Shown here: positions 1-13,650 of the stretch, piece after piece
Position numbering within the stretch: position 1 is the first letter of the stretch
Layout: each line of letters starts with the position of its first letter
Source: Anarhynchus alexandrinus
Lineage: Eukaryota; Chordata; Aves; Charadriiformes; Charadriidae
NCBI GenBank assembly: GCA_008711295.1
Contig: VUYV01000045.1
Location: 523,216-587,215 of the forward strand
Direction: 5' to 3'
DNA: 64,000 nucleotides
Program-made: the position numbers and the translations under genes
Notes under the pieces: model-generated
Seen by the model: only the letters and a program-made list of their open reading frames with translations
Database searches by the model: none
What the model was told of the DNA's origin: nothing

Positions 1-2708
1 GAAGATATTAAAAGCCCTCAGGGGAGGAGATTCCAGATCTCTTTAGATAGACTATTTTGGCATTTCCCTCCTCCGACTGTCAGACAGCTCTTTGTAACAT
101 GCAATCTAAGTTATTTTGCAAATATTCTTTCTCATGGTGGACACTGTAAGCTATTGATTACCGTCCTTTTATAGCATTCTGTTACTTATTGTAAGATCAT
201 TGTCATATCTGTTCCCAGCCTCCACTTCTTCAGAGAAAAGAAACCCAACTAGTACAGGTCTTTTTTATCTTTTCATCACCTTTTCTGTTTAAATCCTCTA
301 ACACCGTTACAGTCCTCTGGATACTGATTTGTTTACATTTTTCTTGAAATTGGATGAAATTAGTTCTTCAGCTGATGAGGATCTACCAGCGACAAATATA
401 GCAAATTAATGGCTTCTGTGGATAGATGGGATGCTTTGACTGCCTGGCCAAATATTCTCTGTCTTGTGTTTGTGCATTCGATTATATTCTGTAACTTAGT
501 ACTTCATAGCTTAGTTTTCCTTAGCGTAACATGAATGTGGAACACAGAAATTAATATCTTCCCCTTGGCTATCGTCTAAATAAAAGGAACTGTAGAACAA
601 ACAGGTCTGACTATTAAAAAAAATTATCTTTTGTTAACAGTATTTTTGTTAAAAAACGTAATTATGCACCTGCAGGGAGGAATTGTGCTAGCAGTGTCTC
701 TTAAGAATCACAAACTTCTGTTTAGTTCGTGCCCTGAGATAAAATGGGGAACAATTAAGTAGGTTAAGACTCATCACCCTGAAAATAAATGAATTTGGGG
801 GTATTTGATAAAAATCTGCAAAGTTGTGAGTGGCATTGACTGTTTATCATTTCTTTCAGTACACCAAAGCTAACAGAAGCCAGGTTCAAAACAAACAGAA
901 CACTTTTTTTGTTGTTGTTGATCTGTTGTTATGCAGCAGTTGGTAAACTTGGGAAGTTCATGTCAAAGCGTGTTATGGATAATTCACATGTGTGATAGTT
1001 TACATATATTCAAGGGCAAGTGGATAAGTATGTGGAAAAGATTATGCACGGGGTTAGTAAGTGGATAAACCAAGGTCAGTAAATGGATAAACCAGATCCA
1101 TTTCAGGAATTGCCCTGAGATGACAATAGCTGGAAGGTAGCAATGCACTCACAAGTATCATACGTACTTGTTCCCTGAGCATCTGCTTCTGACCAGTGCT
1201 GGAGACGGACCCTCTGCCTGAACGAATGGACCAATTCCAATGCTGTCACACTAACAGAGGTTTGAAAGTGACTTTTTTTTTCACTTGAGAGGAGAAATAT
1301 TATTTCCCTTCCAGTGGCACTTCTATACATTATATTATCAGGCTCTCTTTTAATCTTCTTTCAGGAGATATTCCAGGGCAAAAGTTTTTGGGCAAGCTAT
1401 GAGTGGCATAGAATGAAATCAAATATATTAAATACCATTTTGATTTAGTGGAACAGGAAAGAAAATGGTCCCTCCTTCAGAAATAGAGTTAGTATTGTGG
1501 TTTAAGAGTTAATATCAAGTATACACTAAAAATTAAGAGAAACTGAAGAGATTAACCCCCCAAACATATCTGTCTATTCTGTGCAAGCTTTATTCAAACA
1601 AAGGACAGCATTTCAGAGTTAGGCGTAACTGTGATATACATGTCATACTTGTAGGTCCTAATCTGTTGTCCCAAATTATCTCTGCAAAATATGGATACAA
1701 CGACAAAGGAAGGGAAGGGAAAGATGGGAAGGCAGGGAAAGAAAATTCTGCTTGAATCAGAAAACTTAGAAAGATTTAAAACTGAAAAGAAAAATTAATG
1801 TTTCCTTTTTCACTAGTTAATATCCTTTATAATCTGACGAGAGGCTGTATCTTTGTGTATAAATCACTTGTTGAAAAGTGAAACAATAGTAAGATAAACT
1901 CTCTAAATGAAGGCTGGGAATTGAAACTACCTTCTAAAAAAAACCTCATAAAAAAACCCCTTTACCTAGCAAATCATGTCTGGATGGTGCACCAATGGAA
2001 GACATCAAATTTGCAGTGAGGTCAATGGCATGCAGCATTACCAAAAAGAGACATCTGTGTTTCAGACCTTGGAAAACAGATAGCACTTTAAAGCATTTGT
2101 CTGCGCTCGTTAAGCTCGTTCATGGGTATGGAGGAGTTGCATACAAAGATTCTTTAAAAACATCCAAAGAAAGTAATTTTTGTGTCAGTGAAAACTCAGA
2201 GGGGGCAGTAAATCATTCAAAGGAGCAGACTTTTTTCTGTCTGGCATAAAGGACGAACAGGTTGGGCCTGCCATACAGCACAAGGTAGAATATTCAGACT
2301 GAATTTTTGGAAAGGAGTATATTCTTAAATTCAGGATAGAAAGCAGAGCTCAGGATGGCTGTCCCTCTGCAATCAGATAAGAGGGAGATTGTTCCTGGTT
2401 ATATGGAGGTTGTGGGAGCTTTCAAATTTAGAACTCGAGGTCCTAGAAATAGCAAAGCTGCTCTACAGAGCTTCAGCGTGAGTTGTGTTATAATCCTGAC
2501 TATAACAGAACTCAAACTATTCAAGTTCATAACAAAATGATGTTCCTAGGCTGCTGTTTGGTTAAGGAGTATATAGTACTGTTTTGAACACAACAAAAAA
2601 TTGAGAGATGAAAAGCTGTTTTAGATGTTTTTCAGCATCTTCAGGCATGTTTTTCTGTAGGTTGGATTGTTCTTAAGTGTCTGACCTGCACAAGATTTGG
2701 AAACCCCA
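1..2708. other. non-coding, no gene seen
   Basis: This is AT-rich sequence with only short chance open frames. The one local structure is a 22-bp unit present twice in tandem, about 1056-1077 and 1078-1099, sharing the core ATGGATAAACCA or GTGGATAAACCA. No CR1 tail, exon-like frame with splice signals, or RNA gene could be recognised. Confidence 0.6.
1056..1099. repeat. 22-bp tandem duplication
   Basis: Two adjacent 22-bp units share AGTAA, then GTGGATAAACCA or ATGGATAAACCA, and differ at a few positions. A looser related string (AAGTGGATAAGTATGTGG) precedes them. It is a short minisatellite-like duplication with no evident function. Confidence 0.7.
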
Positions 2709-2740
2709 GTTAGCTGATGTTAGCTGATGGTTAGCTGATG
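2709..2740. repeat. short tandem repeat, unit TTAGCTGATG
   Basis: Three consecutive copies of a 10-11 bp unit, (G)TTAGCTGATG, are read directly. It is a simple local duplication. Confidence 0.8.
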
Positions 2741-3509
2741 ACCGACTGCTTTGAAGACTTCTTCAAAATCAGGAATACTTCATTAGTTAATAAGGATTAT
2801 TCCTACCTTTTCCTTTTGATATTACCCCACCCTTTATATTTATGCTTCTTTTCATGATGATTTCTTCTTCCTTGGTACCTTTTAAATTTCTGAAGACCAC
2901 TGAACTGGTCTTAAAGATCACTTAGCCAAAACAGATTATGTGACTTTTTATATCTTTCCTTGTAGGTCACCCATGCCAGCACCTTCTTGGTTTTTTTTTC
3001 TTCCACTGGGGACTTTTCCTTGTCAACATTTTTATGGCAAAAAGGGTTTCCCTGAATTCATATAATGTCTTGATATCCCAAAGCCCTTAAGAGAATACTG
3101 TCCCGTTGCAGATGTCTGCAATATAATGCAGCATTTCTTCAGTTTGTTGCTATGTGTTTCAAAAGATCGAATACTTCTCCTACAAGTTCACAGCTCATCA
3201 GAGGAGCGATGCTTGAGCTGAACGGGAAGCAGCTCAGACCATGCAGTGAAAGCATCTCTGTGCTGTCTGCATCTTGATTTGGCAATTCTTGGGTTAGCTA
3301 ATATCTTATAGGTGTCACAGTGGCACCGACTTTCTGTGGACGTTATCCGGCTGATCCAAAAGATGTACTCCCACAAAGGATTCTCATTATGCTTCGGTGG
3401 CCAGTTCCTCTCTCCTCCCATCCCTCCGTGTGCCAGGGCACCCTGTGCAGGGTGCAGCCAGTGTCATCAGGCACACGCTGTCCCCTCCAGAGGTTGTACA
3501 GGATGCTGT

Positions 3510-3566
3510 CCTTTTTTTTTCTTTTTTTTTTCTTCTTTTTTTTTTTTTTCCTTTTTCTTTTCCTCC
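3510..3566. repeat. pyrimidine (T-rich) tract
   Basis: A run of over 50 bases is almost purely T with scattered C. It produces Phe/Ser-rich or Lys/Glu-rich chance frames on the two strands, which should not be taken as genes. It could be an old poly(A)/poly(T) or a simple-sequence expansion. No retroposed body could be identified next to it. Confidence 0.85.
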
Positions 3567-6500
3567 CCTATTGTTTTCTACTGGGAACATTGACAGAGGT
3601 TGTGGTGAGCAGGTGGTAACCATGGACAAGCTGGGCTGAAGCATCTCTAAACCAAAGGTGAATGGAAGGTGATTGGAGAATTCAAGGTATTTTTGCCAGC
3701 AAGAGGCTAGTATGTCAAAAGGTTAGCGCATGGCTCACGGGTCCAAGGAGGAACACCACCGTGCAGTGGGAAAACAGCAGTGTGAGACTGAGTTATGTCC
3801 ACTCATGCAAGGTTTAAAGAAAAATGTTTCTTTCATAAGGTTGGAAGGACATTAATGAAATAATTAAACAAATATGCTGTCTTCTCCATCTTGTGGATGT
3901 TAAGTAAGACATGTCTTAAAACTTACCCTATTATAGACTGCATTCTCTGTTCTTTGCAAATGTTAAATGGTCATAACAATGTAACTATAGATAACTTCAC
4001 TGAATTTGGCAATGTTGCTATCCAGGTCAGCTGGATTTAATTTTTAAGTTATGATTTTTATAATATATCAACTGTCTTTCTTATTGTCACGTGGTAATTC
4101 ACTCCTTTCACTAATTTTATAATTGTTTTTTTGAAAAGAGACATGGATTTCTGGCGAACTTTTTCTTTTATAATTTAATACTGTTTGATTCACACAAACC
4201 TATTGCTAGCCAGTAATTTTTTTTTTTTTAGTATTTGTTCCATTTCTTGTTTAACAGTAAAGATAAATTTACAGGAAGATTACCAGAAACACTCTCTTGC
4301 CTTTTCTCTTTTTTTTGGCAAGGACTACTTTACTTCTTTTTATCCTTTCTTCCAGTATCTCCCTGGATATTAATAACTTTTCAAAAAGACTGGCAGCTCT
4401 TCTCTACAAGATAATTCTCAGAATTTGCTATGGGATTCATTGTCTGCACTCACGTACAGATGTTACAAAATTTCCCCTTACCTCCTACTTTCCAGCACGC
4501 CTTTCTAACTGTACAACCAGAGAACCAAAAAGTCTATAGTCTTGGAAAAAAAGTGGTCCTGCGCTCTTGGGGAAGCTGAGATGCAGTGTGAGTTTTAGGA
4601 TCGATGCAGCCAATTACTTCAGTCTCAGCTGCTTTACTGGCTGCGGGGTCGTTCTCCCTGAGGTTGTAGCTAAAAGGACAGAAGCATGAGTAGTGTCTTC
4701 ATCCTTCTTAGACTGAGTGAGTTGAAGAGCAAGCTCAGCTGGGATAGTGGACTGTTTAATACCAGGTGTTCATATATGGCTGGTGACAGACGTTACGCCG
4801 AGCATCTTGAATCTTTTCAGAGTCATTATTTTATGGGATAAAGCCCTCTCTTCAACCACAGTTGACCTACGTTGCTAGTTACATTTGCTTTCAATAAGCC
4901 TAAAGTACCAACATCTGTGAAGTGATCCAAATCTGTGGATGATGACTGCTCTTTAAGTACTCTGCAAATGTTGTCCTCTGACGTTTTACTTCCCCACCTC
5001 TGATGAACAGGTGTGATCAGGTCACTGAGGTGAGCACAGATCATGGTGGAAATATTCTGAGAAGTGCCGAGAAGTGCCAAGTGCCTTTTGGAACTGCTCT
5101 GCTGCTACATTAGCCAGCCAAAGATTGCTTTGGCTGGTTCAAACAGTGCCCTAGGGTACAACCTATTAAGTATTTATCTCTAATAGTTGTTGTTTAACAT
5201 TATCCTCAATGACTAATGGATTTGAAAATTCTTTGTTGTTACCAGTTATGCAAGCACATCATTCTGCTTTTTCTCTTAAGCTGTTCTTTTCTTCCCACTT
5301 ATCAATTTTATATCTCCAATTACATTTGGAAAGCAAACAAAAAGAAGTCCTTAAATCTGGCAATAACCCATAGGTTTTCCCCTGAAGTCAACTTTTTTTA
5401 GCAATTTGCTGCACTTTCCTCTCCATGTAATTAATTCTTTCCTCTTTGTCACTATTTTCTAGTGCTTCTGGGAGGAGTGGAAGGAAGGGGAGGAGCACAG
5501 AACAAGCACGGATTTTTTTTTTTTTCTATTTCAGCTCTTTCTCCTTTCCGCTTAATCTAAAATCCTGGCACATTTCTCATAAATTATTTGACCATCAGCT
5601 CAAAGTAAACAGAATTCTTTTCATCCTTTCCATTCTTCCTTTTCCTCTTCCTTGTCCCTGCGTCACCCTTCCTTCTTTTTTCGATCACAGTGGAGAAAGC
5701 TCTCATCCTTCATGGTGGTCAGGCCTGAGTGTCAGCTTTGGTTTGGACATCCCTGCCGATGTGCAGTCTAACTCTGAATCGCTAATTAAAACTAAATCCT
5801 TTAACTAAAATTAAATTAAAATTCATAAAAAAATAATTCAGTTAATTTAAATGAATCTCTAACCTTACCCTGGCTCTGATACTAGGCTGTACTGCACACT
5901 TACTAGATTTTCAAGCAGATGATGTTTTACGCTTTCTCCCCGCCGAGATCATCCCTCCCATGCAGGAGGAGTTTCTTGTTCCCAGTGAAATCCAGAAAAG
6001 CGCTCTTCTACAGTGCTTTGGGATCTTCCTTGAAATGCACTCTGCTCCGGGGTGTTAACACAAATGTGACAGTAAGCAAGCGCTGAATTGGAAACGTGAG
6101 GAAGTGGAAAGCAAGTGGACAAGGGGCTTGAGGAGTGCAATTTGGGAATAAGCTTGAGAGGGGATGCTGTGGGGTAGAGGGACTAGAAGGAGGATAGGAC
6201 TTGTGGCAAGTGGCAGACATGGAGAGTGGGCTCTGTGGTGAGCTACCTCCGACTTTTATCGCACGTTACACAATATGGGGACTTTGTTAATTAAAAAAAA
6301 GGCAGAGTCATGTGATTGCATTGTGTTCCTTTTTTGTTTAAGATGGGCTTCTGTTCTTCTCAAATGCAGAGAAAAGTTAGAAAATTTTGCCCCAAAAGTA
6401 AAAAGAAAGTGAAGATAAGTTAAAAACAAAATCCAAACCACCCCCAAACCCAGGCTATACCTTTTCTGAAATAAGACATGACTTTTGGACATTTAGGAGT

Positions 6501-7115
6501 GGCAGTCATGTAGGATGACTGCTGTGAGGGAAAAACACCCAAAGACTGGGAACAGGACGAATGAGGAGTTTGTTTTGAGGTAGCTTTTGAGGTAAGAAAT
6601 ATGCTTGAAGGGAAGGAAACAGGGCATAAGGACAGTGTTATATCCCCTTACTGTGCTTGTTGAGGTGCATGCATCTTGCTCTTCGTTTAGCTCTTTGGCC
6701 CATGTGACGTATAAACTGTGGTAGTATTGGAGAAAGAGCCTATTACTGCTACACTAATTAAGATTTCAAAGGCAGTATTTCTGAATTCTGTATGCATTAG
6801 ATCATAAGGCTGGGCAGCTTACTGATATGTAGAGTAACTCTCTAAATAAATAAGTCAGGAGCTCTGTGGTTATGTCCCAGTAAGCACAGCCTGCCTGAAC
6901 TCCATACCTGACTTTGACTTGTAAGGTCACACTTAAAAAAATTTAAAATTAGGGCTGACTTAAGAGTTCCCTTGTCTCTTTGTTTTCTCAGTTTTCCTGT
7001 GAAGTTAATTTTTAGGCCTTTCCTACATTTGAGGTAGAATTTATCCACAGATTTCAGTGCAGACCTGCGAGGGCAAGACCAAATCACACCGCTCTTTTTG
7101 CCAGAGCAACAACAA

Positions 7116-7117
<2 letters not shown>
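3567..7117. other. non-coding, no gene seen
   Basis: About 3.5 kb holds only short open frames with no domain and no convincing splice context. T-rich runs occur near 4219-4230 and 5513-5526. No CR1 tail was seen. Confidence 0.55.

Positions 7118-7165
<48 letters not shown>
7118..7165. repeat. (GCT)16 trinucleotide repeat (AGC/CAG on the - strand)
   Basis: Sixteen perfect GCT units are preceded by CAACAACAATT and followed by GCCGCC. Depending on frame it would encode poly-Cys, Leu or Ala on the + strand and poly-Ser, Gln or Ala on the - strand. The longest frames through it are about 120 codons and flanked by unremarkable sequence. I see no support for it being translated, so it is treated as a microsatellite. 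A pure repeat of this length is likely to vary in length between individuals. Confidence 0.95.
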
Positions 7166-7168
<3 letters not shown>

Positions 7169-7169
7169 G

Positions 7170-8971
7170 CCACCCACCCATGAGGGAGGGAACACCTGAG
7201 TGGGCAGCAGTGATTGCTGACCAGGCTCACCTGGCTGTTTTGGCAGCCGAGGAAGAGCAAGGCTGGTTATTTAGGGCTCTACCTCAGCCTCTCTCTCTTC
7301 TCCTTATCCTTTTCTTTCTCTTCCCTTCCCTCTCCCTGTACTTCTGCCCACACACTTATCCTCCCCCTTGCAGAACTCCCTCGTCTGTGTTTCTGAGAAG
7401 CCTTCAGGCAGTTTTATTACAGGATTAGGTGTGAAAAGCACATAACAGAATTTGAGAAGAAAAGACTTACACGAAAGGGCAGTGCTATTGAGGTGGCATG
7501 CCATCAAAGGATTCGCTACCTCTGATAGATTCCTGTGTAAAGATAAGTGTGTCAGGGTTGCTGCTGATTGAGTAAACATGCCTGAGTTGTGCTTCGTTGG
7601 ATCAGTTTATCACTCAGCAGCCTGGTGGGATTGCTGCATGGACAGAGATGTGTAACAAACCCGGAGCAAGGTGGCTATTACGTTCGTGGAGTGTGACTTA
7701 ACCTATTAATGCTTAATAAGCTTAATATACTTTTTTCCCCCTTCAATTCACCTTTATTTCAGACACAGAAGTACAAATGAAGAACAAGGATTGCTTCTTT
7801 TCCATCAGCAATGACTACTTAGGGCACAAGATTCAAGGAATGTTCTTGGCTTGCATGTTAAAGGAGCATTCATTGCTTCGTTGTACCGTTTCCTACTGCT
7901 TGAAGAGTTTACGGTCCCACAAATTTAGAAATCAGCTTGCACGTCCTTGTGAATTTGTCAGTATGTTCCTTTTTATTTTTTGGAAGTCTCAAAATAATTT
8001 TTTGATTCATATTTTTGCAGAATCTGAAAATGAGAAGATGATATATATATTTTTAAAACCAGCAATATTAAAAACTAAAAGCAGTTCCTTTTCTTATTTC
8101 CTGTTTCATATATATGGAGGTGTCTGATTTTTCCCCCCCCTTCCTAATAGAAAAAATGGCTTAAAGATATATTAAACCATAGAGTGCTTTTAAGGATAAA
8201 TTTGCTCTCATTTTCTGCCAAATTGTCCTGCAAAGTAGTATTGAGAACAGGGCAGAAGATCACTGTTTTATTTGTCTTTCTTGTTTCTCTGTTAGGTGTT
8301 GGCTTTTTTGTAAATTTTCTCAAGAGTGCGCTTACAGAAAATACAGCATGTTAAACTAGAGCTAAGACGGAAGTCCCTGGGTTCCTGTTCTTTTTCCTGA
8401 ATAACCTTTCCCGAAGACATACACGTATTCTGCTTCTGGTTTACAGAAGCTGCATTTGGCTCAGGAAACCTCCATAAATGTAAATAGCTGGAGACTGAGC
8501 AAGTACGGGGAGAAATGTCATGGGTGCTTACCTGTTCCTGCACTTCCCCAGACATCTGCTTATGGATGGTGCTGGTGACTTGCTAGCGGGCAGTTGCCTG
8601 ACCCAGCATGGACTGCCCTATCTACGGCCTGATGGCCTTTATTTCTCTGGATATGGAGGATGGGGTTTACTCTCCAGCACTGCTTCTAAAGGTGTGAGTG
8701 TTTTAACGGCATAACCCTGGTGTCCACCTGGAAACCCACTTTCTTGCGAACCAGGCTTTAAGGTGAGTCTGTGTGAGGCTTAGCAGTTGGCAATTAATTT
8801 TGATCTCAAAGGGAAAAGAAGTTAAATAGCTTCAGTAACTATGATAGCTTTAATCTGTCGAGAGGAAGGGTGTGACAGAAGCGTTTCGTTGCATTGTCTG
8901 GCTGCCAGTATAGCGGCCAGATCTAATCATTACAAATAGGGTTTGGCTCAAGCAATAAGAGAATACTCTTA
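7170..8971. other. non-coding, no gene seen
   Basis: This stretch includes a 116-codon frame starting at 7777 behind a plausible acceptor (TTTATTTCAG). Its composition (runs of Phe, Ile, Lys) looks like translated AT-rich DNA, so no gene is called. Confidence 0.5.
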
Positions 8972-9555
8972 GGAATCAAGAAGAGTGTGGCCAGCAGGTC
9001 GAGGGAGGTTATCCTCCCCCTCTACTCTGCCCTGGTGAGGCCGTGTCTGGAGTATTGTGTCCAGTTCTGGGATCCCCAGTTCAAGAAGGACAGGGAACTG
9101 CTGGAAGAGGGTCCAGCAAAGGGCTACGAAGATGATTAGGGGACTGGAGCATCTTTCTTATGAGGAAAGACTGAGGGACTTGGGTCTTTTTAGTCTGGAG
9201 AAAAGACGACTGAGGGGGGATCTTATAAACGCTTATAAATACTTAAAGGGAGGGTGCCAGGTGGATGGGAGCAGTCTTTTTTCAGTGGTGCCCAGTGATA
9301 GGACAAGAGGTAAGGGGCACAAACTTGAACACAGGAAGTTCCATCTAAACATGAGGAGGAACTTCTTTACTTTGAGGATGGCAGAGCACTGTAACAGGCT
9401 GCCCAGAGAGGCTGTGGAGTCTCTGACTCTGGAGACATTCAAAACCTGCCTGGACACCGTCCTGTGCAACCTCCTGTAGGTGTAGCTTCTCTGGAGGTGG
9501 GGTTGGACTAGATGATCTCCAGAGGTCCCTTCCAACCCTGATCATTCTGTGATTT
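8972..9555 (+). mobile_element. CR1 LINE, 5'-truncated (end of ORF2 plus 3' UTR)
   Basis: The sequence encodes the far C-terminal part of the CR1 ORF2 protein, downstream of the reverse transcriptase. Visible motifs are [21 protein letters not shown], then [16 protein letters not shown], and a final [16 protein letters not shown] block, ending at the TAG at 9477. A short 3' UTR follows with the CR1 signature GATGATCTCCAGAGGTCCC, then CCAACCCTGATCATTCTGTG. It is typical of the many dead 5'-truncated avian copies. An extra A near 9105 (GGAAGAGGGTCCAGC) breaks the frame with the upstream part, so it cannot make a working protein. Confidence 0.95.
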
Positions 9556-12500
9556 ATTCTGCAGTCTTCAAGCAGCTACAGAGCAACTTGACCTCTTGCG
9601 CTTTTAGTTTTTCTCACCTGTGTCCCAAAGGTTTAGATATAGTTTGATACCCAGGGCATGGAGCACTGGGCCTGTGGAAGCTACAGGTAAAGACTCAGAG
9701 CTTTATTCACGTTGTTAGCAAACAGATGTAGTGCAGCTGAAGTTGGCAATGTGTGTCATCTGAAGATTTACAAATGTGGATGTTTACTGGTTCCTGGCTA
9801 CCTATGTGCATTTGGCTCCTCATCCCACTTCAGAGGTTGTTGCCTCAGCTGTGTTTCTGGGTGATAGTCTGTATTTCCCCTTTTTCTTCACAGAAGTCAC
9901 AGGAATCTCTGTGCTCAGGGGTGGGGCAGAGTTTGGTTATTTGGCTTGGCAAGTCACAGATTAACCTGTGTACTGCACATGCGTGTGCATCACAGCTCAT
10001 CCCCTGCTTTTGAAGAGGACATAAGCAAGCAGTGAGAGGCAACAATAATATATCAGCTGGTCAAATTTACATTCAGCGAATATGAACAAAGTTTTGGAAG
10101 GAGAAGGGGAACTAGAGAGGGATGGGAGCTTTCCTTTTTCACTGTTTTCTCAGTTCTTGCATTGAAAACTCAGGCACCACATCTTTTTCCATGAATGCTC
10201 TTACTGTTCTTTGTCTGTGGACCATTTCTTCTCCTTTAACACCCCACTTCTATAATACAAGAATAATAGGGCTGAAAGGGGTGTGGATCCGAAGTAGGAG
10301 AGGCAATACATGCCTCATGCCAATGGAAGGAGGCACAGGTGGTTGTTGAAAACTCAGCCTCCCCAGGAACAGAGAAAGGGCCCAGGTGGGTGAGGTGTCC
10401 ATCCTGCTGCTCCCATCCTGCCCTGACTGAATGGGCAGAAGAGTTGGTAACACTGCCAGTAATGCTGGGAAACAAATAAAAGAATTTGGAGACTCCCATA
10501 CAACCCATAAGCAGGTAAATAAAGGTTTTATAAATGCCTATAGTTCTGTGACAATCAAAATAATTAAATCCGAAGTTTTTTTCTGCTACCTATTGGAGAT
10601 TGTGCTGTATGTCAGTGTATTTATTTTGATCAACTTATTTTGGAACTTCAAATTATTGTTCATTTTAATCAGATCCTGTCCTCTAAATATTGATCTAGGA
10701 GAGGTTAAGTTAAATAATGATCACAGTAATAGAAATTCTTTTTGACCTGACTGTTGACATTAATGACTAGTGACAATTTCCTTTTCCTAAATATGCAGTC
10801 TGAGTCGAAAGTGCTTTACTACTAATGTGCTGCTGTATTTCTGGAGTAATTTGTGTTTATTTTCTAACTCTGCAAGTTAGTCAACTTATGCAAGGATCAT
10901 CTTCTTGCTGTATCTTGTTCTGGGATAACTGCCTGTGTGTTGGAATAGTGTGCATGGAGTACGAAATGCTTTAATTTTTTGCCTGATTTATAGTTGCATT
11001 GTACCTAGAATTAGCTAGCATTTAGAGAGGGATGAAATTCATGGCAAAAAAGCCCATTGTGCTTCTCAAAAAAATATTTGTAAAATTCATCCCAGTTCCA
11101 CCAGGTTTTTTTCCAGTTAAAATTAATACATGAAGAAAGCATTACAAAAAATCAGTAACTTTGTTTTGTTATTTTAATGAGAATATTTTTATGTTTTGAT
11201 AGAAAATCAGCTTTCATTTTGAAATGTCTTCAATGATATTTAACAGTAAATGCTTCCCTTTTTCAAGTGTTTGACAGTAACCACTTCCTTTCTGTCAAGC
11301 AAATTGTTTTTGATGACCTGTCGATAGTTTCTTTTTGCATCCTAACATTTTGAGCATTTCCATGTGGTTGTCATATTTAAATGAAAAGTTGGAAGAATGA
11401 GGACAGAAAGGAGAATGGAAGTTTCTTTTGCTTCTCTTTAAATTTCTCCTACCAAACATGTAGTCCATACTTTTCCCATCTCTCTTAATCTTTCCTCTTC
11501 TTTCTCTTTTTTTTATTCACCTCCATCCCACACCAAATCATCAAAAGAAATAATTACTTGTACAGGGCTGTTTTACCTTGACTTCACTAAACCTTTTTCA
11601 AGAAGTAGCTACAAAATGGAAACTAACTCTGTTATTAAATTGTACTATTAATATAAAAGGACAGGTAATCAAATGTGATCATTATTTGAGTTTCAACTGA
11701 AAAATACTTCTGTTAGCAACAAACCTTGGTTTCCCCTTACTAATTCAGTGGCTTGTGTGGGCTACTATACCTATTGTTTAACTGGCAATTCTGATGCCTG
11801 CTCTAATTAAGATTTGTTATTATGTCTCTTATAACATCTTTTTATAATTTTCTTATCACTTTACAAATCTTTCATTTTTTGGCTGAAATTTCCTGTATGT
11901 GATCCCTAGGAACAGATGACTTTTTGGTTTTCTTTCTTCCTTTCTTGTTAGAAAATTAGAGGAAAAATATATTTGTCCATGTATTTTGTTGAGTGCACCA
12001 AAAAAATACAGAATTTAATCATAATAAATAGGTCTGCAAATTTTGTCTGCTATGTCTAAGGAAGAAATTTTTAAGGTAAAAGATTAAAATCTAATCTCCA
12101 CCAGTGATATTCTTTGCAAATTGGCTTTGCTTAGGCTGTCTGATAGATCTTAGAAAATTGCACAGTCACATACATTGAATTTTCTATGGGGGTCTTTCTG
12201 TAAAGCTCTTTAAGTTCTTCACTACAGATAAATAACGCTGTGTGAGTGAATAGTTTGCTTAGGATGCTTCTGCACTGTATTGAAAGTTGGGATAGCAGAC
12301 TACGTTGATATATCTGATCTAACTTTAAACTGCTGGACCATGTGCAGCCATGGCAGCATGTGGTCTACTTGGAATTACATATCTGGTTGTATATCCAGGC
12401 CCCGAAGCAGACTTTGTAATTTGTGCTGAATGTCTTTTGTTACTGTGCCTGCACTCCTATCAACACCTGACCTGGATAGTACTATTTGAGCATGTCTACA

Positions 12501-13205
12501 CAGCTGTAGAGACCATCAGGGAATCTCAGCCCTGCAGAGGTAGTAATATAGGAAACATAAAGACTACTAGAAAGCAGTAGCTTTTTTAATACATCCCTGT
12601 GAACTTTTATCTATTCCTTTGTTTCTCTCCTTACGGGTTATCTTCTTCCAAGTATTTTGGCTTATACATGTGCTCCAGCTGTACATATGCACCTGTAATA
12701 TCCGTGTTCTTTAATGTCTGCCAATTTATTTGTTTTATCTACCAGTGAATGTCTGAAAAATGTTATTTTGATTTAAGATTTTATTAACATGGAGGTATTG
12801 AAACAACTGAAAAGGCCTCAACTTATTACTAGTCTGTCACTCAAACAACATCTGCTTTTGGCAGAAGGTCAACAATGCAGGTTTAAGCTTCATGACTTCA
12901 AGACGGTTCCTAATATTAGAAAGACAGATGTACACAAAGATGGTAGAGAATTTAATGAAGGTGAATCATATTTTTCTAAAATTTTAAACTCGTCTCTTTT
13001 CCTGCAACAGTATGCAGTTTTTTATTAATATATTCTCTACTTTTTTAAAAATATCTTTTAGAAATGGAGGAGTTCCCTGTAAAATTACGTATTTTGTGAA
13101 TGTTAATGAAGACCTAACTCTGTTCTGTAATGTGTATTTCCAGTATAACATTTTGCTTGCTCAGCTTTGTGACTTCCCCTATCCCTTCTGAGGACTGTAT
13201 AGAAT
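9556..13205. other. non-coding, no gene seen
   Basis: About 3.6 kb of AT-rich unique sequence. A slightly GC-richer patch at about 10270-10450 carries a 90-codon frame on the - strand without recognisable domain or splice context. Nothing else could be supported. Confidence 0.55.
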
Positions 13206-13650
13206 GGAATCATAGAATTGTCTAGGCTGGAAGGGACTTTGAAGATCAAATCCAACCATCAAACTAACACTGCCAAAACCACCACTAAACCATGTCCCTG
13301 ACCACCACGTCTACTCGTCTTTTAAATACCTCCAGGGACGGCGACTCCACCGCTTCCCTGGACAGCCTGTTCCAATGCTTAACAACCTTTTCTGTGAAGA
13401 ACTTTTTCCTGATATCCAGTTTAAACCTCCCCCGGTGCAACTTGAGGCCATTTCCTCTCATCCTATCTCTTGTTACTTAGGAGAAGAGACCGACCCCAAC
13501 CTTGCTACAACCTCCTTTCAGGTAGTTGTAGAGAGCGGTAAGATCTCCCCTCAGCCTCCTTTTCTCCAGGCTGAACAACCCCAGTTCCCTCAGCTGCTCC
13601 TCATAAGACTTGTTCTCCCTACCCCTCACCAGCTTTGTTGCACTTCTGTT
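13206..13650 (-). mobile_element. CR1 LINE, 5'-truncated
   Basis: Read on the - strand, this starts near 13650 in the ORF2 C-terminal coding part (reverse complement of ...CTCACCAGCTTTGTTGC...) and runs to the 3' tail at 13206, where AATCATAGAATTGTCTAGG is the reverse complement of the CR1 end. The copy is of the same type as those at 46.6 and 63.3 kb, sharing the segment that encodes Leu-Arg-Gly-Asp-Leu followed by Tyr-Leu-Lys-Gly-Gly. It has stops and indels and is inactive. Confidence 0.93.

Noticed and set aside
3387..3644. Lys/Glu-rich frame on the - strand and Phe-rich frames on the + strand
   Set aside because: They are created by the T-rich tract at 3510-3566.
6842..7428. Frames on both strands through the GCT repeat (poly-Ser and poly-Cys)
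   Set aside because: Their length comes largely from the microsatellite. The flanking residues show no domain or coding character.
7763..8127. Exon-like frame after a TTTATTTCAG acceptor
   Set aside because: Composition is that of translated AT-rich DNA (many Phe, Ile, Lys), and no good donor precedes its end.
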